From: Ceratobasidium sp. AG-K
Lineage: Eukaryota > Basidiomycota > Agaricomycetes > Cantharellales > Ceratobasidiaceae
Direction: 5' to 3'
NCBI GenBank assembly: GCA_037039685.1
Contig: JAWNGF010000013.1
Location: 641,001-705,000 of the forward strand
DNA: 64,000 bases
Shown here: one piece after another, positions 50,548 to 62,174 of the stretch
Position numbering within the stretch: position 1 is the stretch's first letter
How the letters are laid out: each line of letters opens with the position of its first letter
Translations under genes and position numbers: made by a program
The notes under the pieces: generated by a model
The model's database searches: none
Seen by the model: only the letters and a program-made list of their open reading frames with translations
What the model was told of the DNA's origin: nothing

Positions 50548-50925
50548 ACCCAAGTTATACCGGGTTGAGCTTTCGTGCCACGCGCTCCTTTTTCGTGTTC
50601 TCTCATTGATTGGACATTTGATTTTTTCGGTTGAGATACTTATAAGTCCTGTATATACCTAATAACTACAATACATGCCCCCCTATGTGTACCTTCCCAC
50701 CCCGACTCAAGTGTTTGGGATGAAGTGTACACCAGCACCCGACTCGTGAAGTCAGACTGATTTTGTAATAGACTATCTAATTCAAGCATCGTATTGGGTG
50801 CAAACTTGGTCTGACTTAACGTTGGCTTCCGACACGACGACTAACAAGTACTCAAGAGTGGGGATGGCGTTGTGCAGACTTGTCCCAATTTAGAGGTATA
50901 TGTCCACGAGAAGGGCAAGCTTACC
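50548..50925. other. Intergenic, left of the fold-back element
   Basis: 3' flank of P450 copy 1. No gene or motif was recognised. Confidence 0.5.
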
Positions 50926-51139
50926 CTACATAGCACCGTGGACCCCAAATCTCCGTAAAATACGGAGGTTTATGCGGAGGTTTCCTCCGTGTCGTGGCAA
51001 AACACGGCGGTAAACCCCGTATCTTGGTCAAGCGTTTAGTGCCTTATCTCGCACGCTGGATACGGTGATTACCTCCGTGTTTTGCCAAAGGCTGGGATCA
51101 AACTCCGTAAAATACGGAGTTTTGGGGCCCATAATGTAG
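50926..51139. mobile_element. Fold-back, MITE-like element of about 214 bases
   Basis: The two ends are inverted repeats. The left end reads CTACAT ... CCCCAAA then CTCCGTAAAATACGGAG, and the right end in reverse complement reads CTACAT ... CCCCAAA then CTCCGTATTTTACGGAG. Each end also holds its own 17-base near-palindrome around TAAAATA. Further in, GGCAAAACACGG on the left is matched in inverted orientation by CCGTGTTTTGCC on the right. There is no open frame of useful length. A clear target-site duplication was not found, so transposition is inference; it could also be a long hairpin of another origin. Confidence 0.65.
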
Positions 51140-51570
51140 CCCGGTAGACTTCAATATGAGAGAAACCTCATAGGCAGCCTCGGATACCAGCCACGGAGAA
51201 CATTTCTTATCCTCCGGGGGAGAATACCCGTAGCTTATGCTGTTTAGTGTACCAAACCCGCAAGTGACCAATCATCTATAAACGGGCCCCGTAGGAGGCG
51301 CTAAAGGTGCAATTGATTTGATACAACTCCACGACCCTACCCAATGCAGCTTATAGCCAATTGTAAACGCGCTATACGCGCGCGACCCCGAGGGGGAAGT
51401 ACTCAGAATCATCCTAGATGAGGTGACACGAGACAGGGAAGCTACACGGCATTCGAACTTCGACTCGATCCTCCGCGCCATTGCTGTATAACCAAGACTC
51501 CTGGAGTTTACAGTCACCCAAAAAGCACCACTCCCACACTCCACTCTCACTCAACTTTCCAAACCTTCCC
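51140..51570. other. Upstream region of P450 copy 2
   Basis: About 430 bases with a TATAAA at 51277-51282 that is rather far (290 bases) from the ATG. An overlapping minus-strand frame lacks motifs. No further gene was seen. Confidence 0.45.
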
Positions 51571-53964
51571 ATGGAATTGTTGCCTCAATCGCCAGTATCT
51601 GCGGCTCTCTCCTGCGCTGCCGCATGGGCCGCCGTGCGTTTTCTGCAGACAACTTCCAAAGGACACAAGTACACTGCCCACCAATATCTCCTAATTGGAG
51701 AAGAGTACGTGTATTATCTTAAACTATCCAGCCGCTTGTTTTAACCCAATGGTCATTAGTACATTGTGGAGGAATCTTCTCCCTAGTGCGACTTATATCC
51801 CAGGAATGGCTACGGAAACAATCATTCATACCACGCCAAGTTTTCAGGTATGCTTTGAAACCTCTCGAATAAATTACGTTAGGTAACGTCTCTAAAATTC
51901 ATAGAATTTCTACGTGCTGGCAAAGACGCATACATGCAAGTGTCCATGACATCATCCCGGATTAGTGTGTTCCTGGCTGATCCTCAAGCAATCAAGGTGC
52001 GACAACTAAAATAATTATGGTATATCAACTTAAAATTGGTTATAAACAGACGGTAGCCTCACAGAGAAGTCGCTATGTTAAAGACGTCGAGCTTGTCTTG
52101 AAAGTCACTGGGATGTACGGGAACCACATTGCAAGAGTTGAAGGAGATGATTGGAAACGTCATCGCAAGGCCAACCAGCGAGCTTTTGGTGAGGTCAGTG
52201 CAATATATACTACAAAAATAGAGCCGATGATTGAATGGCCCAAACCCAAAGAAAAACATTCAGCTCGTTTGGGCAGAGACCGAGGACGTGATGCAACGCC
52301 TCTTTGAGATTTGGGAACGACATAACACCAGCGAAGTACGAGTAGAGGATGTTAGCGACATGGCGGAAAAGGTATGTTTCTTCCAGTTGTGAGTGAACGA
52401 CGTTTCATGACCATCGGTTGGGATAGCTGGCCCTTCTTGTTATCTCAACCGCGGCTTTCGGTCGACGTATCAGTTGGGATTCGGCGGAGAATGAAATACC
52501 CGAGGGACGTCAGATGTCTTTCCAAAAGGCACTTCGAACTGTTTCGAGTGGGCTAGTGGCTCAGTAAGCACCTTCCAACAGGGCAGAAAAGGTCCTACTA
52601 ATTATCACTTGAATAAAGGGTTTTTATCCCCTGGTGGGCTGCGAACTTGACTCAGAGAACAAAGGATATAACCACCGCCTTTTCAGAGTTTGGGGTAGGT
52701 TTACTATTAAATTCGGCTTTATTTATCATTCATTTGGGCTCTGTTCAAGTTTTATCTCAAAGAGATGATTTCAGCTCGCCGCAAGGGAGCTCAAGTCGAT
52801 AACGCAACGGAACAGGATACTCCTTTGGCATTCTCGTCCCCTGACAGTCTTTTCAATATCATGTTAGCTGCAAGCAATGAAGGAGAGGAGGAAAAACTGT
52901 TGGAAAAAAGTGAAGTTGCTGGTGAGCGCATGAGAATCGCCATCCGCCCTTGATTAAATTAGTTTTTAGCCAACTCGTTTGTCTTTTTGTTTGCTGGTCA
53001 TGAAGTAAGCGTTCGCTTTGACTGCATCGTTTCTAGACGGCTGATATGTCTCAGACTACCGCACATACACTCGCATTTGCCCTTGGGCTCCTGGCTGTAC
53101 ACTCGAATGTCCAGGAGGAGGTGTATGCTCAAATCAAACAGGTCACGAGCTCGCGCGATAACCTAGTAAGTTGAAATTGCAGAGAATTGCGCACTTTCAA
53201 GACAATTTTTCCCTAGGAATACTCGGATATAAATAGTATTAGTCTTGTGGGTGGAGTGTTTTGGGAAACACTACGCATGTACCCAGTAGTGAGTGACTAC
53301 GGTTGTAGAATGCCCCACTAAACAACTGATAGTACTCTTATCTTAGGTGGACCAAATCACCAAGCTCGCCACGGAAGACTCGGTCTTGAGCGTGGCGCGC
53401 AACGGGCCAGGAACGGATGAAAACACCCGGGAAGACTTTTTCATTCCCAAGGGTGCTGTCGTTTGGTTCTCTATCATGGGAACGCATTATAACCGTACGT
53501 CATCGCTTATTCGTGGAAAAATGACATGTCAACCTAATGAATGAACAATAGCGAAGTACTGGCCCGAACCCGAGACGTTCCGCCCTTCGCGATTCTTGGA
53601 ACCATACAATAAAGACGCGTTTTTGGCATTTTCAACTGGCCATCGGTCGTGTATCGGACGAAAGTACGTCCTGTTTCCAAATTCCAGGCATATACAAGTT
53701 CGACATTGACATTTCCTTTGGATAGGTTCGCCGAGACTGAAGGGATAGCTGCACTCGCCATGTTCCTGTCCCGATATGAGATCAGGATTGACGAAACCAA
53801 ATTCCCGACCATTCCCGGGGAGAGTCTCAAGGTTCGCCATTTCTCAATACACTCGTTGCCGACTAAATCCGCAACTCTAGGCCCGCGAGGCTCGTCTTTT
53901 GAATCCTTCACACGAAGTCACCCTCGCACCTTCCAAACTTCCCCTAGTATTCGTACGCCGTTGA
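51571..53964 (+). CDS. Cytochrome P450, copy 2 (tandem duplicate)
   Basis: Fifteen exons: 51571..51704, 51760..51847, 51905..51996, 52050..52193, 52252..52371, 52427..52563, 52619..52694, 52750..52921, 52970..53004, 53055..53165, 53217..53288, 53347..53494, 53552..53663, 53726..53831, 53881..53964; about 543 residues. Marks: WKRHRKANQRAF, I-helix AGHE/TTAH, ExxR WETLRMYP, haem loop FSTGHRSCIG. Intron positions equal those of copy 1 except one extra intron (53005-53054) that falls inside the I-helix oxygen-binding motif. One C appears missing near 51810: exon 2 is 88 nt against 89 in copy 1, and the restored frame gives AYGNNHSYHAKFS, matching copy 1. Substrate unknown. Confidence 0.9.
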
Positions 53965-54818
53965 GCGTCTGTTCTCGATTCAGATCTGCCTCTATAACAT
54001 GGGCGCATTATATACACCCAAGTTTGCCCAGCCACTCATTCAGCCAGCCAACGATGCAACCACGCAGCAGAAACCTTCGCCCAAGAATTGAAATACCATG
54101 GAGAAGGCCGGCCATCATGGGGCATAAATGAACCTAATACTATTCAAGTTTCCATTCAGATTCAGAAAGACGGTTTACCATTGCGCTCGGGCGAGCCAAG
54201 ACGAATTCACCGGCAACTTTAACTGACAATCTAGGGAGGGCAAATGCCTGGATTGAGGGTCTGATGGAATGCGGAATTCATGACATGGTCATTTACAGAT
54301 ATCTCGAGCACATTTCCGCTGTTTATGGTATAGGTGCCGGGTGGCCTTGAGTTCGACTGCAAGAGAATCACAACTGCCGCGGTCCTCTCAACGATTCCAG
54401 GAAAATTCCCCTTGGAGCCAAGTGGGGCAACCGGATAGTTCCAGAGAAGTTGGAAGGTTCTGGGATATGAACGTGATTGACAGGCACATTGCCGGGGTAA
54501 CCGTTGGAGATGATCCACGTCCTTGCGGAGATGAACTGGAAACTGGCAAGTTCAAGGGAAAATATAAGCTTATGCCCGGAATAGGATGTCGTGGATGACA
54601 TCTTTGCATGACTGAGTCCGCCCCGCAGTTGGAACAACGCGCATACATTGTCCCAGACGCCTATCCGACTTCATGTGGCTAGGCCGTGTCCGAATTGAGT
54701 GACTGCGGCTGCAGATTGGCACCGATCCGAAAGTCGAGCCCATCAAGTGGCGTATTTGTGGGACGGATGGCCTCAGCAGAACACGTGGTGCATTCATCAT
54801 GGTCCGTGCATACGGGCG
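53965..54818. other. Intergenic with a possible frame-shifted minus-strand coding remnant
   Basis: On the minus strand about 54640-54240, two adjacent frames each carry protein-like text (HVHIPEPSNFSGTI, then NFPGIVERTAAVVILLQSNS and LEISVNDHVMNSAFH). They could be one small extracellular-type protein with a shift near 54440. No ATG, splice site or family could be fixed, so it is not called a gene. Confidence 0.35.
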
Positions 54819-54825
54819 TATAAAA
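54819..54825 (+). promoter_or_regulatory. TATA box of the first glycine-rich RRM gene
   Basis: TATAAAA lies 53-59 bases before the ATG at 54878, consistent with a strong core promoter for an abundant RNA-binding protein. It is placed by pattern and position. Confidence 0.5.
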
Positions 54826-54877
54826 TTGCAGCACTTGGAGTCGGTTCTCCATTCTCAACCACTACCTCGATAACAAC

Positions 54878-55686
54878 ATGTCTGCGAAGATTTACGTCGG
54901 TTAGTAGCCCCACAATGGTCCCTCCCTTATTATTTCAGGCGTGGTGTGTCTGCCCAGAGCCGTTGTCGTTCCGTCGTTCCCATATGCGTCGTGTGTTGTG
55001 CCTCCCCTGACTGTTTGCCTCTATGTGTCGTGCGTGCTTGCGTGGGCGTGTCGATGTAGGTAACCTGTCTTGGAATACGAATGATGATACGCTGCGTGAA
55101 GTTCGTGTTTTGCCTAAATTCTTGTTGTGGTGCTAAATATGGCGTTCGCGTGAACTGTTTAGGCTTTCTCGACGTTTGGCCAGGTTCTCGACGTACGTGT
55201 CGGCGGCTGGTCCATCGGCGATCGGTCGCGTTGGTGCTAACTGTTTGGTTTGTAGTCGATCGTCATGAGGGATCGTGAGACTGGTCGCTCTCGCGGCTTC
55301 GGCTTTGTGACCTATGGCAGTGAGACCGAGGCCAACAACGCCATCCAACAGTAAGAACCCTTATTTGTGATGCGAACGACGACTAATTTTATTGCAGGAT
55401 GAACGAGCAAGATCTTGATGGTCGCCGCATCAAGGTCAACAGCGCCAACCAGCGCGCCGGTGGCGGTGGAGGCGGAGGCGGAGGATACGGAGGCCAGGGC
55501 GGAAGCTACGGCGGTCAAGGTGGCTACGGCGGCCAAGGCGGGTACGGCCAGCAGGGCGGCGGATACGGAGGAGGAGGAGGATACGGCCAGCAAAGCGGCT
55601 ACGGTGGCGGAGGCTACGGCGGCCAACAAGGCTACGGCGGCCAGCAGGGCTACGGCGGTGGCTATGGCGGCGGATACCAGCAATAA
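54878..55686 (+). CDS. Glycine-rich RNA-binding protein (single RRM), copy A
   Basis: Small abundant RNA-binding protein, probably an RNA chaperone in nucleus and cytoplasm. Exons 54878..54899, 55060..55100, 55163..55192, 55256..55350 and 55398..55686; 158 residues. One RRM fills residues 3-80: RNP2 is KIYVGN and RNP1 is RGFGFVTY. It is followed by a low-complexity Gly/Tyr/Gln tail of repeated GGYGGQQ-type units. The tail is typical of class IV plant-type GRPs and cold-inducible animal homologues. The first intron is 160 nt, much longer than the 50-60 nt norm, and holds an internal TTATTTCAG acceptor-like site. The second donor is GTTCGT. These genes often regulate their own splicing; that is only a possibility here. 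Confidence 0.93.
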
Positions 55687-56118
55687 AGTACGTCGGGTGC
55701 TCTCGCTACGACATAATACTGACTTGATTTAGTCCCTCGCTTGACGCCAGTCTGACGGTTGTGGAATCCGAATCTTGTTGAATGCGTGTGTCGTCCTGGC
55801 CCAGTGTACTTGTTTCGGTTCTGGCTGTGAAATGTGCTGTGATTTATGTGTAACACTACGTGTACTGTACTGCGTGTGTCATGGCTGGTCTCAATCCAAT
55901 TGTCTGAATTGTCTGCTTGAATTGTCTGCCTGAATTGTCTGCTTGAGCTGTGCATGGTGGTGCTTCGGTGGTCCGTGCGCAATCGGGTTCATCTCGCCTA
56001 TTAGAAGGTGGCTGGTGCCCAGCTCGTAAACTGAACGACCGTCTTGTCTTGGTTCTGCCTCTGAGTCTGCGTTTCGGTTCTATACTCTGCTTTATCTCTA
56101 TTCGTGTCTATACTTACT
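55687..56118. other. Intergenic between the two RRM genes
   Basis: About 430 bases. It contains four near-identical tandem TGAATTGTCTGC(C/T)-type units around 55900-55945, a small direct repeat. No gene was seen. Confidence 0.5.
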
Positions 56119-56922
56119 ATGAACGGATCGAAAATCTATGTTGGTCAGTCGATCCCATCAACTGGTAAACGTGGCGGCCAGAGCCATCTGACACGGCTTG
56201 CGGTCCCGACTGTAGGTAATCTGTCGTGGAACACCAACGACGACACACTTCGCCAGGTACGTTGCATGCATTCCGCTGGTCGCCGATCTGATCTCGCCTC
56301 GATTAGGTCTTCAGTCAATACGGCAATGTGCTCGACGTGAGTCGGTCGATCCCTGTCGATCAGTGTCTTACACCCTACAGAGCATCGTCATGCGTGACCG
56401 CGAGACGGGGCGCTCGCGCGGCTTTGGTTTTGTAACATACGCTACGGAACAAGAGGCGTCGGGCGCAATCAATACGTTCGTCGCCAACTATCTGTTGTGC
56501 GCTTGCTGATACTGCCCGCAGTGCCAATGGGACCGAGATCGATGGCCGCCAAATTAAAGTCAACCTCGCCAATGCGCGTGGCGGTGGTGGTGGTGGCCCT
56601 GGTGGCCCGGGTGGATACCCCCCTCAGGGTGGATTCCCTCCGCAGATGGGCGGCGGCTATGGGTTCCCAGCCGGAGGATACGGTGGCGCCGGTATGTCCA
56701 CGCTCGTGTTTTTGATATTTGGCTAACGTTGCGCAGCCCCGTACGGCGGTGGATTCGGGGGTGGATTCCCACCACAACAGGGCACCCCTGGCGGTTTCGG
56801 TGCAGGTACGCACGCCCACAACGTCCAGTGCCCAGGCTAACTCGTTCGCAGGCTTCCCCCAGCCCGGTTTCCCCCCGGCTGGCCAGTACCCGCCCAACCA
56901 AGGTGGCGGCTTTGGCTACTAA
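56119..56922 (+). CDS. Glycine-rich RNA-binding protein (single RRM), copy B
   Basis: Exons 56119..56143, 56216..56256, 56307..56336, 56381..56475, 56522..56691, 56737..56805 and 56852..56922; 166 residues. The RRM (KIYVGN and RGFGFVTY) is split by introns at the same four positions as in copy A, so the two are tandem duplicates. The tail differs: it is rich in GGFPPQ/GYPPQ units (Gly, Pro, Phe) instead of Gly/Tyr/Gln and is cut by two additional introns. The donor after exon 4 is GTTCGT. Likely a nucleic-acid chaperone with different condensate behaviour from copy A; this is inference. Confidence 0.92.
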
Positions 56923-57147
56923 CTGATATCTATTCAACTGTACAAATATCTGTTTTGCTACCCTTCCGCTCCTTGTTTGCTGGTTCTGTGTGTCATCTGT
57001 TCCTTGTCTGTATCTATAAGGAATTGTTTGTGGCATAGTGTTTGTCGTGTTAGGGCTGGCAATGCATGGAGTTCATTTATTCATTTCAGGACTGAGTTCA
57101 CATGCGAATAAAGCTAAATCAAGAACGTCTATGGTAAACTGGCCCCG

Positions 57148-59877
57148 CTAGGCCTCGCCGTCACTCGTATTACTATCGCTCTCGTCTTGTCCCCACACCG
57201 CAAACGCCCGCCGATCGTGTGGCGCCGTCGCGGGTGCACGCTCCCGATGATGGTGCGTATGTGGATAATGGGGCGAATGATGGTGGTGGTGCTGTACACC
57301 CGCGCTATGCGGCCTGCCATCCTCGACGTGCGCATGGGTGTGCAATTGATGGTCACCCGGCCGAGGCGTCTTGACGCTTTCACTCAACCCAATCGGAGAC
57401 GAATCAGAATCGGACGAGAGGCCACCGACGGTGTGTCTAAAGTGCACCTTGGGCGGGTGGGGGTGTGGGTCGCGGAACCGGTCGGGCGAGTCGAATCCAG
57501 ACCTGTTCGTAAAGTGCGATTCGACGATTCCATCCTTGTTGATTGCACGTGCGGCGACGTCGGCAGGTGAGGGAGCGGGGGGTTGAGATGAGGTGGATGT
57601 GGATGTGGTGGTAGCGGCTTCGGGTGACGAGTCGTCGATATCATATTTTTCTTCCTCTTCCTCTTCTTCTTCGTCGTCGGCCGTCGAGGACTGGGCGAGC
57701 GGACTCTTTTTGAGTTTCTCGTTGCCCGTCGCGGTCGAGTGCGTTGGGGCATCTTCCTCGACCATGACAAACGACTTTTGGCGCTCACGTTCGTTCCATT
57801 TGAACGTTCGTGAAATCGAGTGGAACCAGTCGGTCGATTGCTTGTCATTGCAGACCGTCGGGAAGGGGTATTTCGAGGCGGTGATTTTGATATGGTCGCC
57901 GGCTAAAACCAGCCGTTAGTTCAGGTCATGCAGGAATAATAGAGCGTATTGCAGAAATATGGGGTGGTTGATGCAGAAACACAGAGACCGGGTAATGCAA
58001 AGGTGTGGGGGCCGGTAATGCAGAAAAAGGACTTACGTTTGAGTTCGACCCTCCCTCGCCCGTCAAAGCTGGCCCAAGCGGTGCTGCGCGAGTTGTATGG
58101 CACGCAGACGCGGAGTTCCATGCTATCCGGGAGGAGCATTGGGCGGAAGGAAAGAGTGTGGGGGCAGATAGGTGTAATGAGGATGGCGGGGATTTCGGGG
58201 TGGACGAGTGAACCGCCGGCAGAGAGCTACCAAAGGGTCAGTTGGGACTATTAGCGATATGAATGAACATACAGAGTAGGCCGTCGATCCCGTTGGTGTC
58301 GACACTGTTAGACCGTCTCCTTGGACCGTCGTCATATGGTGCTCGTCACCTGCATAATATTTAGTGAAATTCGGCATCCAGACCGAAAAACTCACCAAAC
58401 AGCTCGAGCATGCTCACATACGGACTCGGACCACGGTCAATCACCAAATCGTTCAAGACCTCAAACGTCTCGACCGGCCGTGTAGTCAAACACCGAATCT
58501 CCTTGTCCTTGCCCGCACATCCTGCAGCCGTGTGCCCACCATAGCCCGCCTCGAGCGCCTCCCACCCTCCGCCCGTTTCCAGACTACGCATAAGGATTTC
58601 ACCCGTCTCGGCCCGCTTGACGGCCTTGCGGGACTTGCACTCGTCGGCATTGACAGCCCGGTAGACCGTACAGCTAAAGCGCATGCGGAGATTAACCCGG
58701 ATTCCATTGTCGATGGCGCCATCCATCACCGCGCGATGGTCCGCAAAGTCGAAATTAGTAAGAAACCCGAGCGAGCCGAGTGCGAATGGCAAGATGGGCG
58801 GGACGATGCGTTGGAAGAGCCAGGATGCGAATAGGACGGTGCCGTCTCCACCGAGGGTGACGACGAAATCGAAGAGCTGGGGGCTCTTGACGCACATTTC
58901 GGATGTCCAGTAGCGGAGTTGGCCTTCTTCGGGGAGTGTGAGATTGTCGGATGATGAGCTGCGCGAGTGAGCGACGGCTGTCATGCGTAGGCTTGCGAGG
59001 TTTGTGCCCGAGGCTGATGCCACTGACGTCGATGAGGATGATCGGCGGCGGGGAAGAGGTTCGAATAGTTCGGGATAGTCGCGTTCGAGCCCGGCGGCGT
59101 CGAAGCGTTTTGAGCGACTCAGTTGGGCATCGACGTAGCTACACACGGTTAGCCGAGTATAATACCGGCCTTGAGACTCACACAACCAGCCCCCGTCCAT
59201 CCTCTCGCTCCTTCTTCATGAGCATCAGAGCCAGCTCCCGCGTGAGCTTGATAAGCCGATTGTCGCGGGCCTTGGTGATAATGAGCACATTATTGATTTT
59301 CGAGTGGACGCGGGCCCGACCTAATACTCGATCAGCAAACCCTACTCCCAACGCAGATCGACATACCAAGCTGCTTGCTCATCTCGCGCACGCCCACCGC
59401 CGTCTCGGCCAACTGCCGCGTCAGACTGCCGCCATACTCCTCCTCATCGTCTTCAAAATCCGGATCGCTGCTCGACCCCGAGATCGAGTTGGTCGTGGGC
59501 GGCGAAGGCATGTGTCCGGGTTGGTTGCGGAGCCAGTCGGAGAGAGAAGCGCCCTTGTCGAGCAGCGAGTGGACAAAACACGGCGACTTGAGGGCAGAGG
59601 CGGTGGTAGGGACGCCGTGGCTCGCGTGGAACTTGGTCAGCGGTGAATTGGCGGGCGGGCGCAGATCAGGGGTATGCCGCGGCGTGTCAGCTTCGTGCTC
59701 GACCTCGACGTGCATGTCGGGGTTCTCGTCGGTCAATTGCAGCTGGCTCGGTCGCCGGTTCATCCCCGGCCTCAACGTTCCGTTGCCCGTCGTCACGCTC
59801 GTCATTTGCATGAACGGGGTCGTTGGCGGAGTCGAGAACGTTTCCTGTTCGGCTGGCGAAGCTACGGCCGGAGACAT
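57148..59877 (-). CDS. NAD kinase with long low-complexity extensions
   Basis: ATP-NAD kinase that makes NADP. Six exons in transcript order: 59877..59367, 59320..59182, 59138..58396, 58349..58273, 58226..58037, 57902..57148; 804 residues, well above the usual 400-550. The catalytic part includes [15 protein letters not shown] (GGDGT), [19 protein letters not shown] and [20 protein letters not shown] (nucleotide-binding loops). The N-terminal 170 residues are Pro/Ser/Thr-rich. The C-terminal 200 residues are an added acidic run (eight Glu in [12 protein letters not shown]) followed by a His-rich stretch ([18 protein letters not shown]). No targeting peptide is evident, so a cytosolic UTR1-type enzyme is likely. 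Confidence 0.92.
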
Positions 59878-62174
59878 AATACTTGAGTAAATTGGTGCGG
59901 GACTAAACCCGTGTCTCGCACTTTTGAGCTCACCGCAGCTGGATTACGGCAGTTGCGTTGTTGTCTTTTTTTTCGTTTTCCCCTGGGGTTATCCCACTAA
60001 TTGCCGATAAACACCACCGCACAACGTGTTTACCCCAAGTATGGCTACGGAATTACAGCTCTCGACAACCGCCCTCGATCGTCGCAAAGACTCGTTTGTG
60101 TTCATAGCGACAGTACCTCGCGTATAATACATTCTTTCAGTACTAGTTACCGCACGTTGTTCGTCCTGCGCTCATCTGCCGGGGTTTTGTGCTACGGGTC
60201 ATGTGATTGGCGCCACCCCGAAGGACAACCGAGGAATATCACTCGAGACGACCGGCCTGATCGAGGAAGCGCAAAAATACACGGTCTTGGTGGGTGTTTA
60301 TCTCTATCGAGACAAATCACCGGGTGGGATACACACGCTGGGAGTGAAGGTTTGTGAGAGCGTGCAACAGAAACGATGTACATAATTGTAATTTATTGCG
60401 CACATGGGATGTATTCAACCGATTGCTCCCATAGCAAAGGTTGCGCTTGATTACAACGGTCTTCTCGCGACGATCTCGCTCATATCTTGTCAACAAAGCG
60501 CATTCGCGAGGGGAAGCAAGGTGATGTAATACACGTGATCGTGTCCAGGCGACGCGACTTCCGGTCAAGAATCTGCCGTCACTCACCCGTGTACGAGACT
60601 ACTCCGTTAGGTACCCGAATTGAATACTAACATACGATCAGAGCGAGAAAGGTATTGGCTCAATCAAAACTATTGGACCAAAGACTTGAAACTGAGAGCG
60701 CGAGTTATCCAAAATTCGTTCAAATTAGGCGTAGCTCAACCCAATAAACGACATGCGTCCTATTGTTCTCCAGGCGTATCAATTATACCCGCGCCATATT
60801 GAAAGACGGGGTAGTTTGAACATATTCGCCCTTAGCACCTTTAGCACGAGTAACGACGCGAGGCTCCAAACGGAAAATGATATCCGTTTTCAGCACCGTC
60901 TCCCTTGGCATACGCTGCTTGTGTCGCTGGTAACGAACGATAATATACACCTATCACAGATTCTTGCCGTTTAATTCTCCGAGGGAGCGTATCACAGGCT
61001 CGTACACCCGCTTGCGCACCTTGTGAAAGCCAACCGTCAGACCCGTCACGGTCGAGTCGCCTATATGCTGACATTTTTATACTAGTAGTGAACCTCGGCA
61101 CCTTGCAAAAAGTCATCGCTGGGGTCATCTCGGAGCCACCATGTCAACTAGTCAAGGTGATTCTTCTAGGTGGGCGACCTCACCGTTCGTAACAAAGGAA
61201 CCCATGAACGCTCTTAGGTCTATGCACATGTCAGCGTCCACAGGGGCAGAAGGAGGGTAGCGTCACACCAACTTGAAGAGCATCAAGTTTAGATTTTTCA
61301 AACCAAGCCTGGTGGCTAAACGACCACCAGCCCTGAGAGAGAGAAAGATAAGTTGGTGATACCAAAGCTTGATCCGCCGCAGGACATAATAAAGAGAGTC
61401 AAGGTCCATCTTGCTTCCTTTCAAATGCCGGGCGGGTCCTTTGGGCCCCATTTTGACCCGCAGTCGGCTCTCTGAGATCCCGAGCTACTCATGACAGCAC
61501 GCGAAACCAAAAAAAAACAACGCGTGCAGTCGACCGAAATATACAACCCGAAATCGGTGAAACCGGATCCAAGGCTGCGATTATGGCGAGGTCATATCAG
61601 TCTTTCAAAGACAGTTGGAAGTTCGGTGATAAACACATCGGGTTACTGGAAAATTTGAGGCATTCCCAGTAAGAGCCATTTGCCTCTCGGCAGACGCAGC
61701 CACAGAAGGGCCTTGAGCACCCGCTGCCCACGCACGCGAGCCCGCAAGAGCATCTAGGGAGAGAATGTGAGAATACCACGCGATCGCCGAGCAAGGGGCG
61801 TTTGAACGGATATTGCACCTTATTCTAGTAACTATACTCTAGTACCTGAGTTATAAGCTGCCTATATGATAAGATCGCTCACGAAGACAGCAAATTTGCG
61901 AATATATCGCAGTTGTAGAATGAGAGTTAATACCAAGTATGCCATTCATGGCTACTGGAGGAATACTAGTGTAGCTAAATTCCTTCTGTTAAACTGACCC
62001 GTACACGATTTCCCGGACACCACATTTACTTCCTGAGAGACCAAAAACTGACCGAAATGACAATATAAAATTATAAAAAGGCGAGTTTATAGCGGAATAA
62101 CTATGGGGTAAAGAAGCTAGAACGAACAGGTGTTCAGAGTTAGATAGCTTTAGTCTGGCAGATGAGCACTCACT
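59878..62174. other. 2.3-kb region without a supported gene
   Basis: Promoter side of NAD kinase and downstream sequence of orphan-family gene B. Many short frames of 60-118 codons were inspected. A Cys-rich minus-strand frame at 61597-61818 was the most unusual but shows no known spacing. No tRNA or repeat was recognised. Confidence 0.45.

Noticed and set aside
55312..55683. Ala/Val/Ser-rich minus-strand frame of 123 codons
   Set aside because: Antisense shadow of the glycine-rich tail of RRM copy A.
61597..61818. Cys-rich minus-strand frame, possible zinc finger or secreted peptide
   Set aside because: Cysteine spacing fits no known finger; there is no signal peptide and no paralogue in the window.
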